A DNA stretch of 64,000 nt from Novacetimonas cocois (GTDB lineage Bacteria; Pseudomonadota; Alphaproteobacteria; Acetobacterales; Acetobacteraceae). The stretch lies in assembly GCF_003311635.1 (NCBI RefSeq), contig NZ_QEXL01000005.1, positions 42,426-106,425 of the forward strand. Reading direction: 5' to 3'. The translations under genes and the position numbers were made by a program. The notes beneath the pieces were generated by a model. The model had not been told where the DNA came from. It saw nothing but the letters and a program-made list of their open reading frames with translations, and did no database searches. This document shows positions 8,792-17,950 of this stretch, in pieces (positions within the stretch are counted from its first letter, which is position 1; every line of letters begins with the position of its first letter).

Positions 8792-9094
8792 CATTATTGT
8801 GGAACGGAAGGGTCTTATATATTTCCGTTTCTTAAGGGATCCCATGTCCTGACATGGGATATGGGATCCTGCTGTTTGGGAGTGGCTTCATAAAATAATT
8901 TTATTGGGGCATGATTATATTTCGTAAAACACAATAAATATATACATAGTGATAATATATCACGGGCATATGATTTGTATGTCATGCGGTGTTTAAAATA
9001 ATTGCCTAATATCATGAAGGATTTGTCTTTACATCGAAATCCGGACTGACATTCATCCATCATACATGATTTATTCAGGGAAGGTCTTGCCATC
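8792..9094. other. intergenic region before oxalate decarboxylase
   Basis: About 300 bases with no gene. The left part holds the nested inverted repeat at 8837-8869; the right part is AT-rich and probably contains the promoter of the bicupin gene. Confidence 0.5.
8837..8869. terminator. nested inverted repeat after the dehydrogenase operon
   Basis: ATCCCATGTC and GACATGGGAT (8839-8848 and 8851-8860) are perfect 10-bp arms with a 2-base loop. An outer copy, GGATCCCAT with ATGGGATCC at 8861-8869, allows an alternative pairing. The T-run after it is poor, so either a weak terminator or a regulatory switch ahead of the next gene is possible. Confidence 0.45.
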
Positions 9095-10333
9095 ATGGAC
9101 CCACTTAAACGCCGGGGCTTTCTTTCTGTTGCAGGGGCGCTGGGTTTCGCGGGCGCGGCGAACGCGGCGACGTTTGGAAATCCCGACAGGCCCCAGGAAG
9201 GGAAAATCAACGCAAGACTGCCTTCCAGCCTGACGGATCCGGGTCCAAAAAATCCTGTTCTGCAATCGCAGTTTCCGTCATTTCAGGATCCTCCGGCCAC
9301 TGACGTCAACGGGATGCCGTTATTCTGGGCCTCCTTCAACAATGCGCACAAGCGGTATCAGGACGGTGGCTGGGCACGAGAGGTCACGCGGGAGGATTTT
9401 GCGCTTTCCGAGGATATCGCGGGCGTGAACATGCGCCTGTCCGCTGGTGGCATCAGGGAAATGCATTGGCACCAGCAGGCGGAATGGGCCTATATGATTG
9501 CAGGCAACTGCCGGATCACCACACTGGACGAGCAGGGAATCCCGAGTGTGGAGGACGTGCGTGCGGGCGATGTCTGGTATTTTCCGGCAGGTCTTCCCCA
9601 TTCACTGCAGGGACTGGGGCCGGATGGTGCCGAATTCGTCCTTGCGTTTGATAATGGCATGTCTTCGGAATTCAATACCCTTCTGGTTACGGACTGGATT
9701 GCCCATACGCCACCGGAAGTTCTGGCAAAGAATTTTGGTGTTCCACAGGACGTGTTTGCGAATATCCCTGTCGATAACCGATGGATATTCCAGGGGAAGA
9801 TCCCCGGAGATTTGTCCATGGACCAGAAAAATGCGGGCGTTCGGGCCGGCGGGCAGAAGGTCGTTTACCATCTGTCGGATTCAACGCCAGTGGCCCGCAA
9901 TGGCGGTGGTCAGGCGCAGGTCGCGGATAGCCGCAATTTCCCCATCTCGAAAACAATTGCTGCGACAATCGAACTCGTCAAGCCGGGGGCAATGCGGGAA
10001 ATGCACTGGCATCCCAATGCGGATGAATGGGCGCTTGTACTGGAAGGGCAGGCAAGGATGACCGTATTCAACACCGGGCCACGCGCCCAGACGGCGGATT
10101 TCAGGCCGGGAGATATCTGGTATATCAAGAAAAGTCTTGGTCATTATTTTGAAAATACCGGGAATACGGATTTCAAGGCAATCACGATTTATAAGTCCGA
10201 CCGGTTTGCGGAGGTATCGCTGTCTGACTGGCTGACGCATATCCCGCCCGAGATGGTCGCGCAGACGCTTAATCTGCCTCTGGAGGTCGTGCGTCGGTTC
10301 CCGTCAAACCAGCCGCATTTCATGCCTGCCTGA
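9095..10333 (+). CDS. oxdC: oxalate decarboxylase-family bicupin, Tat-exported
   Basis: The 412-residue protein matches Bacillus OxdC closely. The first cupin has H124, H126, E130 and H169 and the second H303, H305, E310 and H349, the two Mn-binding sets. The lid reads SEFNT (191-195), aligning with OxdC SENST, and keeps the glutamate that makes the enzyme a decarboxylase rather than an oxidase. The N-terminus, KRRGFLSVAGALGF, is a twin-arginine signal, unlike the cytoplasmic Bacillus enzyme. The reaction would be oxalate to formate and CO2 in the periplasm. It lies about 300 bases after the FAD-dehydrogenase operon and may be separately transcribed. Activity is inferred from conserved residues. 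Confidence 0.85.
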   Translation: MDPLKRRGFLSVAGALGFAGAANAATFGNPDRPQEGKINARLPSSLTDPGPKNPVLQSQFPSFQDPPATDVNGMPLFWASFNNAHKRYQDGGWAREVTREDFALSEDIAGVNMRLSAGGIREMHWHQQAEWAYMIAGNCRITTLDEQGIPSVEDVRAGDVWYFPAGLPHSLQGLGPDGAEFVLAFDNGMSSEFNTLLVTDWIAHTPPEVLAKNFGVPQDVFANIPVDNRWIFQGKIPGDLSMDQKNAGVRAGGQKVVYHLSDSTPVARNGGGQAQVADSRNFPISKTIAATIELVKPGAMREMHWHPNADEWALVLEGQARMTVFNTGPRAQTADFRPGDIWYIKKSLGHYFENTGNTDFKAITIYKSDRFAEVSLSDWLTHIPPEMVAQTLNLPLEVVRRFPSNQPHFMPA

Positions 10334-10361
10334 GGCATATAATCCATCGGCAAAATTGATA

Positions 10362-10438
10362 AAAGTTTTTGGGTGCCGCCTTTTTTCAAAAAGGCGGCGT
10401 TCCATGAAGCTTTTTTAAAAAAGCTTTACCAAAAACTT
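10362..10438 (-). repeat. double-hairpin intergenic repeat, copy A
   Basis: A 77-base element lies between the convergent oxalate decarboxylase and alcohol dehydrogenase genes. It contains the hairpin GCCGCCTTTTT/AAAAAGGCGGC (10375-10398) and the 20-bp palindrome AAGCTTTTTTAAAAAAGCTT (10407-10426). Its ends, AAAGTTTTTGG and CCAAAAACTTC, are themselves inverted, so the whole element can fold into a cruciform. Read on the minus strand it aligns with copies B and D. It probably also terminates transcription from both sides. Confidence 0.8.
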
Positions 10439-10526
10439 CTTTATGATTCGCATCATATTTCAAGAACAGTCTTTCCAGACTGCCGCTTACAGTATGTCGT
10501 GGCAGGATAAAGCCGTAACCGACCTG

Positions 10527-11669
10527 TCAAATGGCCTCGGGCATCCGCAGGACAGCCTTGACGGTCCTGCCCACCTCCATGTCCGCGACGGCCTGATTGA
10601 TCTGATCGAAATTGTAAAATGTGATAAGCCTGTCGAATGGGAATCGTTTCTGCCGCCACACTTCGATCAGCCGTGGCAGGAAAATATCGGGCACGCAGGC
10701 CCCCTGGCTGACGCCTTGGATTGACTTGTTGCCAGCCATAAGGTCATTGGCGTCGAGTTCAAGTTGTGCGCCCGGTGGAGAAACCGCCACGACCGCACTT
10801 CTGCCACCCGGTCGAAGTGCATCCACCATCTGGCGGATGATCTCCACGCGTCCGGTGGTGTCCATCGCGGTATCCACGCCACCGCCCGTAATCTTACGCA
10901 CCGTCGCGACGACATCTTCGTCCGGCATGCAGATGGTATGCGTGGCGCCGAGTTCACGGGCCAGTTCAAGGCGGGCGGGCTTGCGGTCGATTGCGATATT
11001 GATCGTGGCCCCGGCAAGGCTTGCCCCCATGATTCCGCTCAGCCCCACGGATCCGCAGCCAAAATTGGCGAAACTGCCGCCTGGGCCGGGCTGGAGTGCG
11101 TTCAGCACGGTTCCGCTTCCTGTGGAGATCCCGCACCCGAGCGGCCCTGCAAGTTCCAGAGGAAAATCCTTCGGGATTTTTACGACATTGCGTTCCGTGG
11201 CGATTGCATGGGTCGCATAGGAGGACTGGGCGAAAAAGCGGTCGGACAGGACCGTGCCACTGTCGTCGCACAGCGCATGCGTGCCGTCCGGACGGTGGCC
11301 GCTGAAATTGAGTTCGCGGAAATGCACGCATTCAGCGGGGTGGCCGCTTTCGCATGGTCCGCAGCGGCCACAGGATGCAAACGTCAGGATGACATGATCA
11401 CCCGGCGCGACCCTGGTTACGGCGCTGCCGGCCTGTTCGACAATTCCTGCTCCCTCATGACCAAGCACGACCGGCAACGGTGTTTCCAGCATGCGGGCGC
11501 GTACCGCCAGATCGGTATGACACATGCCCACGGCAACGATCCGTACCCGTACCTCGTCATCGCGGGGCGCGGTAAGTGTCAGTTGTTCCAGCAGGAACGG
11601 GCCGTCAGCTTTCCGGACAACCGCGGCACAGACAGGACAGGATGCAGCGGATTTAAGGCCGGTCTGCAT
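10527..11669 (-). CDS. zinc-dependent NAD(P) alcohol dehydrogenase, aryl/benzyl-alcohol type
   Basis: The 380-residue medium-chain dehydrogenase has catalytic zinc ligands C50, H71-E72 and C179, structural zinc cysteines 100, 103, 106 and 114, and a nucleotide-binding GCGSVG motif near 205. The GHEGAGIVE and PLGCGISTGSG blocks are like those of benzyl and other class III-like alcohol dehydrogenases. AAGGAG precedes the start. A short Cys-containing extension (ASCPVCAAV) precedes the homologous core. It heads a minus-strand run with the MFS gene upstream 43 bases away. Substrate is unknown; aromatic or S-hydroxymethyl alcohols are candidates. Confidence 0.85.
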   Translation of the reverse strand: MQTGLKSAASCPVCAAVVRKADGPFLLEQLTLTAPRDDEVRVRIVAVGMCHTDLAVRARMLETPLPVVLGHEGAGIVEQAGSAVTRVAPGDHVILTFASCGRCGPCESGHPAECVHFRELNFSGHRPDGTHALCDDSGTVLSDRFFAQSSYATHAIATERNVVKIPKDFPLELAGPLGCGISTGSGTVLNALQPGPGGSFANFGCGSVGLSGIMGASLAGATINIAIDRKPARLELARELGATHTICMPDEDVVATVRKITGGGVDTAMDTTGRVEIIRQMVDALRPGGRSAVVAVSPPGAQLELDANDLMAGNKSIQGVSQGACVPDIFLPRLIEVWRQKRFPFDRLITFYNFDQINQAVADMEVGRTVKAVLRMPEAI

Positions 11670-11712
11670 GACGGGAGGTCTCCTTTACGGAACTGTGCCG
11701 GGACTTCATGGC

Positions 11713-12942
11713 TCAGGGCTTTGTGGCTGTTTTCAGCGGGATCGGTTTTTCACGGCCGAGCAGGATCTCCGCCGCGAAGAGCATCAGGGCCGCAAGACAG
11801 AGCAGCGTGGCGACCAAGGCAAAGCCCCACCATCCCCGGATACTGTAAAGGGCCGCCCCACCGGAAGACCCCGCTGCCCCGCAGAGGAACACCGCCGTCA
11901 TATAGGCGGCATTCAGGCGTCCCCGTGCCCTGTCATTAAGGCTGTAGATCACGCGCTGGCTGACGATCTGGTTGGTCTGCACGCCAGCGTCGAGAAAAAT
12001 CGCCATGATCGCAAGAAGGACGAGCCAGTCGCCATTGACCGCCCAGCCGGACGCAAGCGACATCAGACCGACAATACCCATCGCGCCCCATGTCGCCACC
12101 CGTGTATGGCCCGCATCCGCCAGCCGGCCGGCCAGTGGCGCCGCCAGCGCGCCCCCGGCCCCCGCCAGCGCGAAAAGGGCGATCCCGCTCTGTCCCAGTC
12201 CGAAATGCTGATGCAGCATCAACGGGGCCGCCGTCCAGAACATGTTGAAGACCGCGAACAGAATGCCATGATATGCAATGCGCCGTCGCAACGGCGCATA
12301 TTCGATCAGCAGATGCCCGATGGACCACAGCAGGGTCCGATAACGCATGCGGTGTTCCGGCATGTAATCCGGCAGCACGCGCCACAGGACGCCGCACGTC
12401 GTCGTCATCATGAGCGTCGAAATCCAGAAAACGGCACGCCAGCCAAAGGCTGCCGCAATGGCGTTGGCCAGCGGGCGGGAGAACATGATCCCGGTGATCA
12501 GGCCGCCCATGATGTTGCCGATGACGCGCCCGCGCTGTGCGGGCGGCACGAAATGCGTCGCCAGCGGCAACAGGATCTGCGACCCCACGGAACACAGGCC
12601 GACCGCGACCGAACACAGCATGAAGAGCGTGACGGACGGGCTGAGCGCCGCGCCGGCGAGACTGAGCACAAGGCCGCCCATCGTCAGGAGAATGAGCCGC
12701 CGGTTATCCGACCGATCGGAAAGCGGGACGATCAGGAACAGCCCGGCGCCATATCCCAGCTGGGTCAGCGTCACGATGATCCCGGCCCATTCAGGCGAAA
12801 TCGCAAGGTCATGGGTGATCGGCCCGATCAGGGCCTGAGCGTAATAGATATTCGCTACCGTCAGGCCGCAGACGGTGGCGAAAATGCCTGTCATCGTCGG
12901 GGATAAACGGAACGGATCGCGTGTCGGCATGTCCTGTTTCAC
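11713..12942 (-). CDS. MFS transporter
   Basis: The 409-residue protein has about 12 hydrophobic segments and the MFS loop signature PLSDRSDNRRLIL after the second helix. The family resembles YgaY-like drug/metabolite proton antiporters. A GTG at 12942 with AGGGT upstream is preferred; an ATG four codons later lacks good spacing. It lies between the MetX-like hydrolase (41 bases upstream) and the alcohol dehydrogenase, all in the same direction, so the three genes may form one unit handling an ester or alcohol. Substrate cannot be read. Confidence 0.8.
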   Translation of the reverse strand: MKQDMPTRDPFRLSPTMTGIFATVCGLTVANIYYAQALIGPITHDLAISPEWAGIIVTLTQLGYGAGLFLIVPLSDRSDNRRLILLTMGGLVLSLAGAALSPSVTLFMLCSVAVGLCSVGSQILLPLATHFVPPAQRGRVIGNIMGGLITGIMFSRPLANAIAAAFGWRAVFWISTLMMTTTCGVLWRVLPDYMPEHRMRYRTLLWSIGHLLIEYAPLRRRIAYHGILFAVFNMFWTAAPLMLHQHFGLGQSGIALFALAGAGGALAAPLAGRLADAGHTRVATWGAMGIVGLMSLASGWAVNGDWLVLLAIMAIFLDAGVQTNQIVSQRVIYSLNDRARGRLNAAYMTAVFLCGAAGSSGGAALYSIRGWWGFALVATLLCLAALMLFAAEILLGREKPIPLKTATKP

Positions 12943-12984
12943 GGTTTTACCCTGTCGATCCCATCGTGATGTCCCATTGAAAAA

Positions 12985-14061
12985 TCAGTCCGTGGGCCAG
13001 CCCGGCACCGTATGCAAAAACGCTTTCAGCCCGGCTTCCCAGACATCCGTGTGCATCATGGTCATGTGTCCGTAAAGCTGCGACGGATCACAGATCATCA
13101 GTCCGTGAACATTTGCCCGGGACGGAAGGTGCAGCAGTTCAGGCGGATTCAGCATGTCGTCCGCAAAATTGACCGACAGGACGGGCGCGGTGATCCGGTC
13201 CGATCCGGGCCGGGGATCGTAATCATCCGAACTCTGGAACTGGCGCAGGATATTGCAGGCATTCAGCGCGTGTGCCTGCTTGTCGATCGCAGCACTTTCG
13301 AAGGGGGCGGCATCCTTGCGGTCAGGGATTGCGGCCTGAAGGCGCTGTGCGTTGCTGGTCATCAGCGCGAACAGGGGCGAGGCCGTATAGAGCCACAGAC
13401 GTGGCGGGTGCGCCGGGTCCGGATGTCCCCCGCGCCAGTCCGGGTCATGTGTGATCGCCTCCATGATCATCTGCCGCCACAGCATGTTGCGACCGCTGAC
13501 CGCGGCGGGCGAGGAAGATACGGCAACCAAGGCGTCACTGTCCGTTGGATAACGCTCCGCCCACTGCCAGACCTGCATGCCACCCATCGACGTGCCCAGG
13601 ACAAGTTTTTCATGCACGATTCCGATCCGTGCCAGCATCTCCCTGTCGAGGGCCAGCTGATCGAGGTAGCCGTAATGCGGGAACGCATCGCACAGACCGT
13701 CGGAGGGTTTCGTGGATTCACCAGCACCCAGCCCGTCCGGGGCCACGATATAGAAACGCCGGGCATCAAGGGGTTTGCCCGGCGCGAAAAGCCCGGCCAG
13801 TCCCGACGGCGACAGCGGTTCGTGCGCCGTACCCACCGTTCCATGCAGGATCAGCACGGCGTTGGTGATATGGCCGGCCCTGTCCCGCACTGGCGTGCCG
13901 GCCGTCAGGTAATGCAGCCGGACGGGAGCCAGCGTCTCCCCGTCTTCCAGCCGATAATGATCGAGCGTTACGGTGCCATCGCGTGTTGGCGGCATTCCCC
14001 GGGCCAGCGCGGGAATGGACAGGATGCAGCCTGCGAGGACTGCAAGATGTCTCAGCCTCAT
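12985..14061 (-). CDS. secreted alpha/beta hydrolase, homoserine O-acetyltransferase-like
   Basis: The 358-residue protein has a signal peptide (cleavage after ALA near 20) and the MetX-type alpha/beta fold: VLILHGTVGTAHEP, nucleophile GTSMGG (Ser158), Asp in NFADDMLNPPE and His in GHMTMMH. True MetX enzymes are cytoplasmic, so the signal peptide and the divergent oxyanion region argue for an esterase or acyltransferase in the periplasm. GGGAG precedes the ATG. It is the first gene of a probable unit with the MFS carrier and alcohol dehydrogenase. Confidence 0.8.
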   Translation of the reverse strand: MRLRHLAVLAGCILSIPALARGMPPTRDGTVTLDHYRLEDGETLAPVRLHYLTAGTPVRDRAGHITNAVLILHGTVGTAHEPLSPSGLAGLFAPGKPLDARRFYIVAPDGLGAGESTKPSDGLCDAFPHYGYLDQLALDREMLARIGIVHEKLVLGTSMGGMQVWQWAERYPTDSDALVAVSSSPAAVSGRNMLWRQMIMEAITHDPDWRGGHPDPAHPPRLWLYTASPLFALMTSNAQRLQAAIPDRKDAAPFESAAIDKQAHALNACNILRQFQSSDDYDPRPGSDRITAPVLSVNFADDMLNPPELLHLPSRANVHGLMICDPSQLYGHMTMMHTDVWEAGLKAFLHTVPGWPTD

Positions 14062-14443
14062 TGCGTTCTCCCGTTATTGTGATGCACCGTATTTTCAACG
14101 TGATCGGGACGGACGGCACGGCAAATATGCCTGTCATGGACGAAGCGGATGCCTGAACGTCATGGTGTCAAATAAAGGGACGGGTGTCGACAGTCCCATC
14201 ATGAAACGTGTCGTGATCGCAACGGTCTGATTGTGTGGAAGGCGGTCGGGGCATTGCGATCCGCACCAACGGCGAGGTGTGCTGCAGGTTTGTGTTCCGA
14301 CTGTCAGGAAAAGAAGTTTTCGACAATGCGACCTTTGAAAAAGGCGTGCGCGTCCAGACGGGAAATTTGAAATCCGCGTTGCGTGAACGCACAATCGCAC
14401 GCTTTCGTGAAGCCATCATGAGGGATGGGCGCCGACCGGCGGG
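14062..14443. other. intergenic region
   Basis: About 380 bases lie between the hydrolase start and the CBS gene end. Short frames exist on both strands (for example 14235-14495 on the plus strand) but show no family resemblance and no ribosome-binding site. The hydrolase promoter should lie here. Confidence 0.4.
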
Positions 14444-14944
14444 TCAGCCTTCCTTTCCCCCGCTTGGCACGGGGGGCGCATCATTGGGAAACTGAACGCC
14501 CGCGTGGTCGGTGCCTGTCACGTAATTCTGCAGTTCACGTGCTTCCTGTTCGGCATTTTCAGCACGCAGCTTGACGATATCCCCGATACTGACCAATCCG
14601 ACGAGTTTTCCGTTTTCCATGATGGGCACGTGCCGGTTGCGGGAATATGTCATGCGGCAGGCGACATCATAAATACTGTCGTCGGGGGTTGCGGTGGGCA
14701 TATCCCTTGTCATGACATCCTTTGCCATCAGGGTGGAGATGTCCGCGCCGCGCTGGGATAAGGCATGGACGATCCCCTTTTCCGATACAAGGCCAACCAG
14801 TCGCCCATCGGGGTCAAGAACGGGCGCGCCGCCAATATTATGCCGCGCCAGCGTGGTGGCGACATCCAGAATGGGATCATCCGCGCTGACAGTAATGACC
14901 GTGCCCCCTTTTTGCGCAAGAATGTGAAAGACACGAGAGGACAT
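14444..14944 (-). CDS. tandem CBS-domain protein
   Basis: The 166-residue protein consists of two CBS motifs: the first includes ILDVATTLARHNIGGAPVLD and LVGLVSEKGIV, the second SIYDVACRMTYSRNRHVPIM and LVGLVSIGDIV. Such stand-alone proteins bind adenine nucleotides and sense energy state. The ATG at 14944 is chosen because AAAGGA precedes it; an upstream frame would run into nuoN. It sits 43 bases downstream of nuoN on the same strand and could be the last cistron of the complex I operon. Confidence 0.88.
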   Translation of the reverse strand: MSSRVFHILAQKGGTVITVSADDPILDVATTLARHNIGGAPVLDPDGRLVGLVSEKGIVHALSQRGADISTLMAKDVMTRDMPTATPDDSIYDVACRMTYSRNRHVPIMENGKLVGLVSIGDIVKLRAENAEQEARELQNYVTGTDHAGVQFPNDAPPVPSGGKEG

Positions 14945-14987
14945 GGGAAAATCCTTTTCATGTTCTGGATAATCGAAATTGGTCCCG

Positions 14988-16442
14988 TCAATGTACCGTT
15001 CCATCCCGCGTTCCGGATGCAACAGCAGGAACAGGAAGAAACGGGTGGAGGGTACGGGCAGGAAAAAGTCCGCCGATCACCACGATTATGGTCAGAACGA
15101 TGACAAGGGCCGTCAGTTCCGGGCGAACGTGCCGCGTCACGGAAGAAGGTGGTAACGACGGGACCGATATCATGACGCGGATAATGTTCAGGTAATAATA
15201 CAGCCCGATAATACTGCCGATCACAAGGACACACAGCAGTATGTCGCGCTGATGTTCAACGCCGGCTGCCGCAATCTCGAACTTCGCGAAAAAGCCTATC
15301 CCCGGCGGAATTCCCGCAAGCGAAAGCAGCATGAGCGACATGGCCGATGCCAGGAACGGGCGGGTGAAAAACAGTCCTTTCCACTGCATGATAACCGTGC
15401 CATCCGGCCCGTCAGCGGTGGCAAAGGCGGTCATGACCGCAAAGACGCCCAGTGTGCTGGCGGTATAGGCCGCAAGATAAATGGTTATGGCCCGTGACTG
15501 CATATGGCCGGGGCAGAGAAAGGCAATCAGAAGATACCCCACATGCGCAATGGATGAACATGCCATAAGGCGTGTGAGGCTGACCTGACGCAATGCAAGC
15601 AGGTTGCCGCCCATGATGGTCAGGATAATGACGACATACAGGATGTCATCGACGAACACTGCCTGCTGCTCCGTCCCGAAATAGCGGACAAGTGAGGAAA
15701 AGATCGCGATTTTCGAGGTCACGGCCAGAAAAGCCGCAACAGGAACAGGCGCGCCCTCCATCACGTCAGGCAGCCACATATGAAAGGGCACGGCGGAAAG
15801 TTTGAAGAACATGCCGACAAGGATCATGACCGTCGCGGCAACGGACAATGCGGGCGGCACATCCCCGGCCGCAACGGGCGGCATGAAGCGCAGCGATCCC
15901 GTAACGCCATAGGCCAGGCCAATGCCAAACAGAAGAATGGCCGAAGATACCCCCGACAGGATCAGGTATTTCATCGCTGCCTCATGCCCTGCCAGGACGG
16001 GGTGGCGTCCAAAGGCCATAAGTCCCATGAGGGAGATGCCAAATATTTCCAGTCCCAGGAAAAAAGGCATGTAATTCACGCTGAATACCATGGTCAGCGC
16101 GCCAAGCGTACCCAGCATGAGCAGCAGGGGATATTCATCCACCAGCGCGTCCCTGTCATGCATTGCATCGCGCCATGACATAAGCAGGATGCACAGGCTG
16201 GAAAATACGATCAGGATGGCCGTATAGGCTGTCCATTGATCCTGAATGAACAGGCTGCCACCATCATCAGGTAGTCTGCCCGTATGCCGGCCCACGGCTG
16301 CAAGGCTCAGCAGCAGTGTCACCCCCGCACATGAAAAACCGCGCCCCACCGAGCGTCGCCACGCTGTCGCGGCAAGCATGATCATGAGTCCCGCGCAGAT
16401 CACCGGCAATGGCGTTGGCAGGAAAAGATCATGCCCGATCAT
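14988..16442 (-). CDS. nuoN: NADH-quinone oxidoreductase subunit N
   Basis: The 484-residue protein is an antiporter-like membrane subunit with 12 or more hydrophobic segments, the family block FFKLSAVPFHMWLPDVMEGA (lysine and histidine for proton transfer) and conserved glutamate in FFLGLEIFGISLMGL. The ATG overlaps the nuoM stop as ATGA, the sign of translational coupling. It belongs to the proton-pumping arm. Confidence 0.95.
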   Translation of the reverse strand: MIGHDLFLPTPLPVICAGLMIMLAATAWRRSVGRGFSCAGVTLLLSLAAVGRHTGRLPDDGGSLFIQDQWTAYTAILIVFSSLCILLMSWRDAMHDRDALVDEYPLLLMLGTLGALTMVFSVNYMPFFLGLEIFGISLMGLMAFGRHPVLAGHEAAMKYLILSGVSSAILLFGIGLAYGVTGSLRFMPPVAAGDVPPALSVAATVMILVGMFFKLSAVPFHMWLPDVMEGAPVPVAAFLAVTSKIAIFSSLVRYFGTEQQAVFVDDILYVVIILTIMGGNLLALRQVSLTRLMACSSIAHVGYLLIAFLCPGHMQSRAITIYLAAYTASTLGVFAVMTAFATADGPDGTVIMQWKGLFFTRPFLASAMSLMLLSLAGIPPGIGFFAKFEIAAAGVEHQRDILLCVLVIGSIIGLYYYLNIIRVMISVPSLPPSSVTRHVRPELTALVIVLTIIVVIGGLFPARTLHPFLPVPAVASGTRDGTVH

Positions 16443-17950
16443 GGCGCGCGACCCTCCGGGCGGGGCATGGCCGTAACGGACAGGGGAGACGGGGCGGAAA
16501 ACGTCATGAAAGGCTGCGGATAAAGACCCAGCACGACCATAAAGGCCATGACGCAGGCGAAAATCGCCATCTGCCGCGCCGGAAAGTCCCGTACGGGTCG
16601 AAGGTCGGTCCGTGGTGCCGCGAGGAATATGCGATTGACCATCCTGAGCGCATAGATGGCGGCCAGGATCAGTCCGGAGGCCGCCAGCGTCGCGGTGACG
16701 GGACTGACATGCCATGTCGCCAGCAGGACAAGGAATTCCCCGGCGAAGTTACCCAGTCCCGGCATGCCGAGCGACGCCACGGCAAAGAACAGCCCCGTTC
16801 CGGACAGGCGCGGCATGGCGCCCCACAATCCACCGATATGGCGCATGTCGCGCGTATGCAGCCGGTCCTGAATGGCGCCCGCGATCAGGAAAAGCGCGCC
16901 CGTGCCCAGCCCGTGGGCCAGCATCTGCACGATCGCCCCCTGCATTCCCATGGCTGAACCGCCAAAGATGCCAGGCAGCACGAAACCCATATGGCTGATG
17001 CTGCTATAGGCGATCAGGCGCTTGACGTCGTCCTGCATGCACGACATCCACGCCCCGTACAGGATCCCGACGACGCCAAGCGTCATGGCGACGGGTAAGA
17101 ACCGGCTGGCCGCATCGGGAAACAGCATGACATCAAAACGGATCATGCCATATCCCCCGGTCTTGAGCAGGATTCCCGCCAGAAGAACGCTGGCCGCCGT
17201 TGGCGCCTGCGTGTGGGCGTCAGGCAGCCAGACATGGACTGGTACGACCGGCAGCTTGACGGCAAAGGCGATGAAGAACCCCAGCATCAGCAGCATGGAC
17301 AGGGCAGGGGACAGCGGTGTCCGCGACAGCGCGAAGTAATCGAATGTCAGCACGCCGGTTGCCCGGAAATGCGTCATGACCAGCCCAAGGATGGCAAGCA
17401 GCATGATCAGCCCGCCACCCTGCGTGAAGATGAAGAACTTCATGGCGGCGCGCTGCCTGTCCTCATGCCCCCATGCGGCAATCAGTACGAACATCGGCAC
17501 CAGCATCAGTTCCCAGAAAAAGAAGAACAGGAACAGGTCGGTGGCCAGAAATGTCCCGATAATGCCCGTAAGGGTCGCAAGGAACAGGAAATGAAACGTC
17601 CCGGCACCGGGCATGTCCTGACGGGGGACAAGAAATGCGCACAGAAAGCACAGGACAAGCGAAAGCCAGATCATCGACAGCGAAAGCCCGTCGATATCCA
17701 GCCTGACCGCAATTCCCATGGCCGGGATCCACGGCGTGGAAAAATGTTCCAGCCACGGCCCGGCATGGCCCGTATGATGGAATGTGACCATCGCAAGCGC
17801 CAGCGTTTCCCCGATCAGGGTCGCAAGCACCGTCCACCATGACGCATCGCGTGCGGATGGGCGGGCGGAATGCGGCCGGATGTGTGCTGCAAGCCATGCC
17901 AGCCCCCCGCCCGTGATGGGCAGCAGCACAAGGACGGGCAGGGGATTCAT
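16439..17950 (-). CDS. nuoM: NADH-quinone oxidoreductase subunit M
   Basis: The 503-residue antiporter-like subunit has FFFWELMLVPMFVLIAAWG with the essential glutamate in TM5 and VKLPVVPVHVWLPDAHTQAP with the TM7 lysine. Length is close to E. coli NuoM (509). The start overlaps the nuoL stop by ATGA. Part of the membrane arm. Confidence 0.96.
   Translation of the reverse strand: MNPLPVLVLLPITGGGLAWLAAHIRPHSARPSARDASWWTVLATLIGETLALAMVTFHHTGHAGPWLEHFSTPWIPAMGIAVRLDIDGLSLSMIWLSLVLCFLCAFLVPRQDMPGAGTFHFLFLATLTGIIGTFLATDLFLFFFFWELMLVPMFVLIAAWGHEDRQRAAMKFFIFTQGGGLIMLLAILGLVMTHFRATGVLTFDYFALSRTPLSPALSMLLMLGFFIAFAVKLPVVPVHVWLPDAHTQAPTAASVLLAGILLKTGGYGMIRFDVMLFPDAASRFLPVAMTLGVVGILYGAWMSCMQDDVKRLIAYSSISHMGFVLPGIFGGSAMGMQGAIVQMLAHGLGTGALFLIAGAIQDRLHTRDMRHIGGLWGAMPRLSGTGLFFAVASLGMPGLGNFAGEFLVLLATWHVSPVTATLAASGLILAAIYALRMVNRIFLAAPRTDLRPVRDFPARQMAIFACVMAFMVVLGLYPQPFMTFSAPSPLSVTAMPRPEGRAP

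Noticed and set aside
14235-14495. Possible 86-residue gene before the CBS gene
   Set aside because: No ribosome-binding site, overlaps the CBS 3' end, no similarity recognised.
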